A stretch of 5,148 bases of DNA from Acidimicrobiia bacterium (GTDB taxonomy: Bacteria; Actinomycetota; Acidimicrobiia; IMCC26256; PALSA-555). Below are positions 1-5,148 of the stretch, piece after piece (position 1 is the first letter of the stretch; every line of letters begins with the position of its first letter). The stretch is from assembly GCA_022865365.1 (NCBI GenBank), contig JALHSW010000282.1:1-5148 (forward strand), given 5' to 3'. Below the pieces are notes generated by a model. It saw only the letters and a list, made by a program, of their open reading frames with translations, was not told the DNA's origin and ran no database searches. The position numbers and the translations under genes were made by a program.

Positions 1-1
1 C

Positions 2-1147
2 GGGGGCGAAGACGAGAACGTGCCCTCCCGGGCGCAGCGCGTTCCTCAGCCCGCGCAGGGCCGCCTCGTCGTCCTCGATGTGCTCGAGGACGTTGATGAC
101 GACCGCGGAGTCGAAGCGCGCCTCGTCGGGGAGGTCCGCTCCATCGGCGTGACGAATCTCGACGTTGCCCATCGCGCCGTAGCGCGCCTCGAGCCGTTCG
201 ACGCAGCGCTTCGAGAGGTCGGTGGCCGTGACGAAGCGGCCCTCGGCGAGGCGGCCCGTGAAGTCGCCGTGGCCCGCCCCGACCTCCAGCACCTCCTCGC
301 CGAGGTACGGGGCGCACATCGAGTAGATCCAGTCCGCGTAGTTGGGGGCACCCTCGAGCGAGTCGAGCGTCTCGGCGAGCTCTTTGTCCGCCTCGTGGAA
401 CTCCACGAGTTCCGCCTCGCGCGCCACGACGCGCCGTTCAGCACGTACCGCCAGCGGCGAGTACTTCAGGATGCTGTAGACAGCACGGACGCCGTCGCGC
501 CAGCCGATCTTCTTGCCCTCCTCATAGGTGCGCCCGTCGTAGGAGATCCCGACCTCGTAGATACGCCAGTCGCCCCTGGCGATCTTGGCCGTCACCTCGG
601 GCTCGACGCCGAAACGGTCCTCCTGCAGATCGATCGACTGGATCACCTCGCGCCGAAACGCCTTGTAGCACGTCTCCATGTCGGTGAGGTTCAGGTTCGT
701 GAACATGTTCGACGCCGTGGTCAGGACCTTGTTGCCGACGGAGTGCCAGTAGTACAGGACGCGATGGGCGTGCCCGCCGAGGAAGCGGGAGCCGTAGACG
801 ACGTCGGCCCGGCCGTGGAGCAGCGGTTCGAGCACCGTGGCGTACTCGGCCGGGTCGTACTCGAGGTCGGCGTCCTGGACGATGACGAACTCGGCGGTCG
901 CCGCTCGGAAGCCCCGCCGCAGCGCCGCGCCCTTGCCGAGGTTGATCGGCTGCTCGAAGACCCGGATCCGAGGGTCCGAGAGTCCGGCCAGGATCTCCCG
1001 GGTGCCGTCGGTCGAACCGTCGTCGACGATCACGACCTCGGCGACGTAGGGCGACTCGAGCACCTTCGCGACGACCTCGGCGACCGTCGCGCGCTCGTTG
1101 AAGCAGGGGATGACGACCGTGAGACACGGCCGGGCGACATCGCTCAT
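2..1147 (-). CDS. Bifunctional family 2 glycosyltransferase / class I SAM-dependent methyltransferase (partial, C-terminus beyond left edge)
   Basis: An uninterrupted frame of 382 codons runs from ATG at 1147 off the left edge with no stop. Residues 1 to about 225 form a GT-A glycosyltransferase of the dolichyl-phosphate-mannose-synthase-like group: TVVIPCFNE at 10-18, VDDGSTDGT at 41-49, the metal/nucleotide-binding QDADLEYDP at 91-99, GSRFLGG at 119-125, LTDMETCYKAF at 154-164 and RFGVEPEVTAK at 178-188. After a charged linker comes a Rossmann methyltransferase: SAM-binding motif I VLEVGAGHGDF at 286-296, an acidic TATD after strand 2, NVLEHI at 352-357 and RPGGHVLVFAP at 372-382. No membrane segment is visible, so the protein is probably cytosolic or peripheral. 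The family moves a sugar from a nucleotide donor to a lipid or saccharide acceptor; the acceptor and the methylated target cannot be told from sequence. The start is supported by a GGGAG ribosome-binding site five bases upstream. Domain calls are confident; the pathway is inferred. Confidence 0.92.
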   Translation of the reverse strand, partial: MSDVARPCLTVVIPCFNERATVAEVVAKVLESPYVAEVVIVDDGSTDGTREILAGLSDPRIRVFEQPINLGKGAALRRGFRAATAEFVIVQDADLEYDPAEYATVLEPLLHGRADVVYGSRFLGGHAHRVLYYWHSVGNKVLTTASNMFTNLNLTDMETCYKAFRREVIQSIDLQEDRFGVEPEVTAKIARGDWRIYEVGISYDGRTYEEGKKIGWRDGVRAVYSILKYSPLAVRAERRVVAREAELVEFHEADKELAETLDSLEGAPNYADWIYSMCAPYLGEEVLEVGAGHGDFTGRLAEGRFVTATDLSKRCVERLEARYGAMGNVEIRHADGADLPDEARFDSAVVINVLEHIEDDEAALRGLRNALRPGGHVLVFAP

Positions 1148-1152
1148 GCAGG

Positions 1153-1157
1153 CTCCC
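1153..1157 (-). promoter_or_regulatory. Ribosome-binding site of the glycosyltransferase-methyltransferase gene
   Basis: Read on the minus strand, GGGAG lies five bases before the ATG at 1147-1145. It is a good purine-rich Shine-Dalgarno match and supports this start. The first family motif begins at residue 10, as expected for a complete N-terminus. Confidence 0.6.
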
Positions 1158-1176
1158 GGTCCGGCGACGAGGGATC

Positions 1177-1182
1177 AGGCTA
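1177..1182 (-). promoter_or_regulatory. Possible -10 element for the minus-strand gene
   Basis: The minus strand reads TAGCCT here, which fits the TANNNT pattern of actinobacterial housekeeping promoters. A start site about seven bases downstream would give a leader of roughly 20-25 bases carrying the GGGAG site. No convincing -35 hexamer is visible 16-18 bases upstream, so this is a weak call in GC-rich DNA. Confidence 0.25.
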
Positions 1183-1187
1183 GCGGC

Positions 1188-1220
1188 CCGGCCCCGGCCG
1201 ACCGGAAGGCTGGGGGCCGG
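1188..1220. repeat. GC-rich inverted repeat in the divergent intergenic region
   Basis: CCGGCCCC at 1188-1195 is the perfect reverse complement of GGGGCCGG at 1213-1220, giving an 8-bp stem around a 17-base centre. It lies between the two start codons and between the two candidate -10 elements. No T-run follows on either strand, so it does not look like an intrinsic terminator. It could be an operator or a leader hairpin. In DNA this GC-rich a chance match is quite possible. Confidence 0.3.
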
Positions 1221-1234
1221 CGGTCCCGCGCCGG

Positions 1235-1240
1235 TAACCT
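1235..1240 (+). promoter_or_regulatory. Possible -10 element immediately upstream of metH
   Basis: TAACCT matches TANNNT and ends nine bases before the metH ATG. If used, transcription would begin at or within a few bases of the start codon, giving a leaderless or near-leaderless mRNA. That would fit the lack of a good Shine-Dalgarno sequence, since only GGA at 1241-1243 is present. There is no recognisable -35. The spacing is slightly long for a strictly leaderless start at the A of the ATG, so this remains tentative. Confidence 0.25.
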
Positions 1241-1249
1241 GGATCGCTC

Positions 1250-4200
1250 ATGGTCGATGTCCTCGCTGCGCTGCGCGAGCGCGTGCTCGTGTTCGACGGC
1301 GCCTTCGGGACCTGGGCCCAGGACCGCGACCTGAACGCGGACGACTTCGGTGGCCCGGCACTCGAGGGCTGCAACGAGAACCTCGTCTTCACCCGCCCCG
1401 ACCTCGTCCGCCAGATGCACGACGAGTTCTTCTCGGTCGGGGTCGACGCGGTCGAGACCGCCACCTTCGGCGCCTTCCCGATCGTGCTGGCCGAGTACGA
1501 CATCCCGGAGGTGACGCGCGAGCTCAACCGAGTCGCCGCCGGCCTCGCCCGGGAGGTCGCCGCCGATCACGCCACCCCGGATCGGCCTCGCTGGGTCATC
1601 GGGTCGGTCGGCCCGGGGACCAAGCTCCCGTCGCTGGGCCACATCGAGTTCGCCGAGCTGCGCGACGCCTATGTCCCCCAGATGGAGGGCCTGCTCGAAG
1701 GCGGGGCCGACGTCATCCTCATCGAGACGGTCCAGGACCTCCTGCAGGGCAAGGCCGCGCTGATCGCGGCGCGCCGGGCGATGGCCAGCACGGGCATCAC
1801 GATCCCGCTGATGATCCAGGTCACGATCGAGACGACCGGTCGCATGCTGATCGGCTCCGAGATCGGTGCGGCGCTCACGACGCTCGAGGCGATGCGCCCC
1901 GACGTCATCGGGCTCAACTGCGCGACCGGGCCGTCGGAGATGATCGAGCACCTCCGGTACCTCGGTCAGCACGCGCGCACGTTCATCTCGTGCCTGCCCA
2001 ACGCGGGCCTGCCGTCGGTCGTCGACGGCCACACGCACTACGACCTCACGCCCGAGCAACTCGCCGAGGCGCACGAGCGCAACGTGACCGAGTTCGGCGT
2101 CAACATCGTCGGGGGCTGCTGCGGCACGACGCCCGAGCACCTCCGTGCTGTCGTCGAGCGCGTCGGCGCGGGCCGCGCGCCGGTGCACCGGGACCCGGAG
2201 TTCGAGCCCGGGTGCGCGTCGGTCTACACGCACGTGCCCTTCCATCAGGACACGTCGATCCTCATGGTCGGCGAGCGCACCAACGCCAACGGTTCCCGGA
2301 AGTTCCGTGACGCGATGCTCGAGGGCGACTGGGACACCTGCCTGCAGATGGCGAGAGACCAGGTCAAGGAAGGTGCCCACGTGCTCGACGTCTGCGTCGA
2401 CTACGTCGGGCGCGACGGCACCGTCGACATGAACGAAGCGGCGAGCCGCTTCGCGACCCAGGCACCGCTGCCCCTGGTGTTCGACTCGACCGAGCCGGAA
2501 GTGATGGAAGCCGGGCTGCAGCACTCGGGCGGCAAGGCGCTGCTCAACTCCGCGAACCTCGAGGACGGTGAGGCGCCCGGTTCACGCCTCGACCGCGTCT
2601 TCACGCTCGCGCGTGAGTACGGCGCCGCGGTCATCTGCCTCGCGATCGACGAAGAGGGCCAGGCCCGTACGGTCGACTGGAAGCTGCGGGTCTGCAAGCG
2701 GATCCACGACCTCGCGGTGAACGAGTACGGCCTCGAGGCGACCGACCTCATCTTCGACATGCTCACGTTCCCCCTCGGCTCCGGTCAGGAGGAGCTGCGG
2801 CGCGACGGGATCGAGACCATCGAGGCGATCCGACGGGCGAAGGCCGAGCTGCCCGGCGTCTCGACCATCCTCGGCGTCTCCAACGTGAGCTTCGGCCTCA
2901 AGCCCGCGCTGCGTCACGTGATCAACAGCGTGTTCCTCCACGAGTGCGTCGATGCCGGGCTCGACGCGGCGATCGTGCACGCGGCGCGCATCATGCCGAT
3001 GCACAAGATCCCCGAGCGGGCGCGTGAGCTCGCCCTCGACCTCGTCTACGACCGGCGGCGTCCCGAGTACGACCCGCTCCACGAGCTCATGGCCGAGTTC
3101 GAGGACGTCGACGCCGGCGCGGTCGAGCGTGAGGACCGCTCCGGATGGGCGGTCGACGAGCGGCTCAAGCACCGGATCATCGACGGTGAGCGCGACGGTC
3201 TCGAAGCCGACCTCGAGGAGCAGCTCCAGGAGCTGCCCGCACTCGAGATCGTGAACGACGTGCTCCTCGGTGGCATGAAGGTGGTCGGTGAGCTCTTCGC
3301 GTCCGGAGAGATGCAGCTGCCGTTCGTGCTCCAGAGCGCAGAGACGATGAAGGCCGCCGTCGCCTACCTCGAGCCGCACATGGAGCAGAACGACAGCGGC
3401 GGCAAGGGCACGCTCGTGATCGGCACCGTGAAGGGTGACGTCCACGACATCGGCAAGAACCTCGTCGACATCATCCTCACGAACAACGGCTACGAGGTGC
3501 ACAACATCGGCATCAAGGCCCCGCTCCAGACCTTCGTCGACAAGGCGAAGGAGGTGGAGGCCGACGCGGTGGGCATGAGCGGCCTGCTCGTGAAGAGCAC
3601 GATCATCATGCGCGAGAACCTCCAGGAGATGAACACGCTCGGGCTCGCCGAGGTGCCGGTGCTGCTCGGCGGCGCCGCGCTCACCCGCACGTACGTCGAG
3701 CGCGACCTGCGCGAGGTCTACGACGGGCGCGTCTTCTACGGGAAGGACGCCTTCGAGGGCCTGCGGGTCATGGACGAGCTCATGGAGGGCAAGCGCTCGG
3801 GCACGCTCGATCCCGACTTCGGACGGGCACCCGGTGGCCGTGACCTGCCCGCACGCAGCACCGCAGCCGTCGATCCCGACGAGCCGGTCGCGACGAACTC
3901 GGACGTCGCCACCGACGTCCCGGTGCTCGCACCCCCCTTCCTGGGGGCCCGCGTCGCCAAGGGCATCGCGATCGACGACATCGCCGCCTACGTGAACGAG
4001 ACCGCCCTGTTCCGCAACCAGTGGCAGTTCCGTCCCGACAAGGCGATCAACGAGACCGACGACGAGTTCCGGGTCCGCCTGCGGCCGCAGCTGCGGGAGG
4101 AACTGGCCAAGGCCCAGGCCGACGGGCTGCTCAACCCGGCGGTGGTCTGGGGGTACTTCCCCGTGAACTCCGACGGCAACGACCTCGTCGTGTGGACCGA

Positions 4201-4714
4201 CGACGAGCGGCGCACGGAGCGGGTTCGCTTCTCGTTCCCCCGCCAGCGCAAGGACCGGCACCTCTGCATCAGCGACTTCTTCCGGTCCGTCGCCTCCGGC
4301 GAGGCCGACTACGCGGGCTTCCAGGTCGCGACGATGGGGACGCGCGCCACCGAGGCCGAGCGTGAGCTCTTCGCCGCCGACCGGTACACGGAGTATCTGC
4401 TGCTGCACGGGCTCTCGGTCGAGATGACCGAAGCACTCGCCGAGTACTGGCACCGCCGCATCCGCGAGGAGTGGGGCTATGCCGACGAGGACGGACCGAC
4501 GATCCAGGGGCTGTTCCGTCAGCAGTACCGGGGCTCGCGATACTCCTGGGGCTACCCCGCGTGCCCCGACCTGGAAGAGCAGGTGAAACTCGACGTGCTC
4601 CTCGACTTCGCGAGCATCGCCGTGCATCTCACCGAGGAGTTCCAACTCGATCCGGAGCAGAGCACCTCCGCGATCGTGGTCCCCCATCCCGAAGCCAAGT
4701 ACTTCGTCACATGA
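1250..4714 (+). CDS. metH: Cobalamin-dependent methionine synthase (5-methyltetrahydrofolate-homocysteine methyltransferase)
   Basis: This cytosolic enzyme transfers the methyl group of 5-methyltetrahydrofolate to homocysteine through methylcobalamin, making methionine and free tetrahydrofolate. The 1154 residues hold all modules in order. The homocysteine domain (about 1-300) has zinc ligands C224 in GLNCATGP and C290/C291 in GGCCGTTP. The pterin domain (about 330-600) has MVGERTNANGS from 339, D380, D384, DSTEP at 412 and NVSFGLKP at 545. The cap domain is about 620-712. The B12 domain (about 715-845) has GDVHDIGKN with cobalt ligand H732; D730, H732 and S783 match the E. coli Asp757-His759-Ser810 triad. 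A proline- and acid-rich linker (about 851-894) leads to the SAM-dependent reactivation domain (about 895-1154), with RGSRYSWGYPACPD at 1094-1107 and EFQLDPEQST at 1130-1139. It is somewhat shorter than E. coli MetH (1227 residues) but lacks no module. An in-frame TAA at 1235-1237, with no start codon after it before 1250, fixes the start. The gene is divergent from the glycosyltransferase and probably co-transcribed with rmlA. No B12 riboswitch fits in the 102-base upstream gap. Confidence 0.98.
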   Translation: MVDVLAALRERVLVFDGAFGTWAQDRDLNADDFGGPALEGCNENLVFTRPDLVRQMHDEFFSVGVDAVETATFGAFPIVLAEYDIPEVTRELNRVAAGLAREVAADHATPDRPRWVIGSVGPGTKLPSLGHIEFAELRDAYVPQMEGLLEGGADVILIETVQDLLQGKAALIAARRAMASTGITIPLMIQVTIETTGRMLIGSEIGAALTTLEAMRPDVIGLNCATGPSEMIEHLRYLGQHARTFISCLPNAGLPSVVDGHTHYDLTPEQLAEAHERNVTEFGVNIVGGCCGTTPEHLRAVVERVGAGRAPVHRDPEFEPGCASVYTHVPFHQDTSILMVGERTNANGSRKFRDAMLEGDWDTCLQMARDQVKEGAHVLDVCVDYVGRDGTVDMNEAASRFATQAPLPLVFDSTEPEVMEAGLQHSGGKALLNSANLEDGEAPGSRLDRVFTLAREYGAAVICLAIDEEGQARTVDWKLRVCKRIHDLAVNEYGLEATDLIFDMLTFPLGSGQEELRRDGIETIEAIRRAKAELPGVSTILGVSNVSFGLKPALRHVINSVFLHECVDAGLDAAIVHAARIMPMHKIPERARELALDLVYDRRRPEYDPLHELMAEFEDVDAGAVEREDRSGWAVDERLKHRIIDGERDGLEADLEEQLQELPALEIVNDVLLGGMKVVGELFASGEMQLPFVLQSAETMKAAVAYLEPHMEQNDSGGKGTLVIGTVKGDVHDIGKNLVDIILTNNGYEVHNIGIKAPLQTFVDKAKEVEADAVGMSGLLVKSTIIMRENLQEMNTLGLAEVPVLLGGAALTRTYVERDLREVYDGRVFYGKDAFEGLRVMDELMEGKRSGTLDPDFGRAPGGRDLPARSTAAVDPDEPVATNSDVATDVPVLAPPFLGARVAKGIAIDDIAAYVNETALFRNQWQFRPDKAINETDDEFRVRLRPQLREELAKAQADGLLNPAVVWGYFPVNSDGNDLVVWTDDERRTERVRFSFPRQRKDRHLCISDFFRSVASGEADYAGFQVATMGTRATEAERELFAADRYTEYLLLHGLSVEMTEALAEYWHRRIREEWGYADEDGPTIQGLFRQQYRGSRYSWGYPACPDLEEQVKLDVLLDFASIAVHLTEEFQLDPEQSTSAIVVPHPEAKYFVT

Positions 4715-4734
4715 CCGGGCAGTTCATCCTATGA
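4711..4734 (+). promoter_or_regulatory. metH-rmlA junction: seven-codon reading frame with ATGA overlaps at both ends
   Basis: The metH stop TGA (4712-4714) sits inside ATGA. The ATG at 4711 opens a seven-codon frame (MTGQFIL) whose own stop TGA (4732-4734) again sits inside ATGA, overlapping the rmlA ATG at 4731. A ribosome finishing metH could restart at 4711, translate the short frame, stop, and restart at rmlA. No good Shine-Dalgarno site precedes rmlA: the nearest purine-rich stretch is GGG at 4717-4719, 11 bases before the ATG. The layout is directly visible. A coupling role is inferred, and a meaningful peptide product is unlikely. Confidence 0.4.
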
Positions 4735-5148
4735 AGGGACTCATCCTCGCCGGCGGCGCCGGGACGCGGCTGCGGCCGATCACGCACACCAGCGCGAAGC
4801 AGCTCGTGCCCATCGCGAACAAGCCCATCCTGTTCTACGGGATCGAGGACATCGTCGAGGCCGGGATCACCGAGATCGGGATCATCGTCGGCGAGACGCG
4901 CAATGAGATCATGGCGGCCGCCGGCGACGGGTCGCGCTGGGGTGTGCACATCACGTACATCCCCCAGGATGCACCGCTCGGGTTGGCCCACTGCGTCCTC
5001 ATCGCGCAGGACTTCCTCGGCAACGACGACTTCGTGATGTACCTCGGCGACAACATGCTCCAGCAGGGACTCAAGGAGTTCGTGGAGCACTTCGAAGCAG
5101 AACGACGAGGTGGACCGTCCGCGCCGGCCGCTCAGATCCTGCTCGCCC
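4731..5148 (+). CDS. rmlA: Glucose-1-phosphate thymidylyltransferase, long RmlA type (partial, C-terminus beyond right edge)
   Basis: The enzyme joins glucose-1-phosphate and dTTP to give dTDP-glucose and pyrophosphate, the entry step to dTDP-rhamnose and other dTDP-deoxysugars, in the cytosol. The visible 139 residues hold the N-terminal nucleotidyltransferase signature LAGGAGTRLRPIT (6-18), in which R13 lies in the catalytic loop, followed by the conserved KQLVPIANKPI (23-33). QDAPLGLAH (79-87) and MYLGDNM (103-109), with D107 as the expected magnesium-binding aspartate, also match. IPQDAPLGLAHCV and the YLGDN-to-ILLA stretch resemble the long RmlA/StrD-like subgroup more than the shorter E. 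coli RmlA/RffH form. A small Gly/Ala/Pro-rich insertion (about 127-134) precedes ILLA. ATG at 4731 is the obvious start, since the family begins M-K-x-L/I-I-L-A-G-G. It lies 16 bases after the metH stop in the same direction, which suggests one transcript. Other sugar-1-phosphate nucleotidyltransferases are the main alternative. Confidence 0.9.
   Translation, partial: MKGLILAGGAGTRLRPITHTSAKQLVPIANKPILFYGIEDIVEAGITEIGIIVGETRNEIMAAAGDGSRWGVHITYIPQDAPLGLAHCVLIAQDFLGNDDFVMYLGDNMLQQGLKEFVEHFEAERRGGPSAPAAQILLA

Noticed and set aside
522..1127. A 201-codon minus-strand frame within the glycosyltransferase region
   Set aside because: It is an out-of-phase reading of the glycosyltransferase and is arginine-rich. 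The conserved motifs lie in the frame starting at 1147.
20..1183. A 387-codon plus-strand frame opposite the glycosyltransferase-methyltransferase
   Set aside because: The opposite strand carries clear GT2 and SAM-methyltransferase motifs across this whole span. The plus-strand product resembles nothing and is a complement-frame artefact.
1148..1249. A cobalamin, SAM or SAH riboswitch upstream of metH
   Set aside because: The gap is too short for a cobalamin riboswitch. I see no B12-box-like sequence and nothing resembling SAM or SAH riboswitch cores.
1175..2524. A 449-codon minus-strand frame opposite the start of metH and the intergenic region
   Set aside because: It has the same low-complexity Arg/Val/Asp-rich make-up and no family motif. 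It would also overlap the divergent control region and the conserved homocysteine domain.
3830..3931. Possible disruption or domain loss in metH at the low-complexity stretch between the B12 and reactivation domains
   Set aside because: The frame is continuous and this position is a normal inter-domain linker in MetH. The reactivation domain that follows is complete.
2582..4687. A 701-codon open frame on the minus strand opposite metH
   Set aside because: Its Val/Glu/Asp/Leu/Arg-rich translation has no recognisable domain. It lies opposite a fully conserved metH, and such long antisense frames are expected in GC-rich coding DNA.
4715..4730. A terminator or promoter between metH and rmlA
   Set aside because: Sixteen bases with no hairpin or T-run leave no room for either.

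Overview
The window reads as high-GC bacterial DNA (about two thirds G+C by eye) with strongly GC-biased third codon positions. The methionine synthase has the sequence style of actinobacterial enzymes. The source is therefore most likely a member of Actinomycetota, but nothing here fixes the lineage below phylum.

There are three genes, two of them cut by the window edges. On the left (2-1147, minus strand) is a large part of a two-domain protein: an N-terminal family 2 glycosyltransferase followed by a class I S-adenosylmethionine (SAM) methyltransferase. Its C-terminus lies outside the window. A divergent intergenic stretch of 102 bases (1148-1249) separates it from a complete plus-strand metH (1250-4714), the cobalamin-dependent methionine synthase, with all four functional modules and their key residues intact. 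The last gene (4731 to the right edge, plus strand) is the N-terminal part of a glucose-1-phosphate thymidylyltransferase of the long RmlA type, the first step of dTDP-sugar synthesis.

The glycosyltransferase-methyltransferase and the thymidylyltransferase both suit a surface-glycan or glycosylation locus. metH sits between them as a housekeeping methyl-cycle gene. It regenerates methionine, the precursor of the SAM that the fused methyltransferase would use, but a functional link is only an inference. The metH-rmlA junction is tight: 16 bases separate the genes, and a seven-codon reading frame spans the gap with an ATGA overlap at each end, so the two genes are probably co-transcribed and may be translationally coupled.

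I see no RNA gene, mobile element, CRISPR array, riboswitch or terminator. Coding sequence fills nearly the whole window. I do not see a previously undescribed system; the points most worth a second look are the metH-rmlA junction and the fused glycosyltransferase-methyltransferase.
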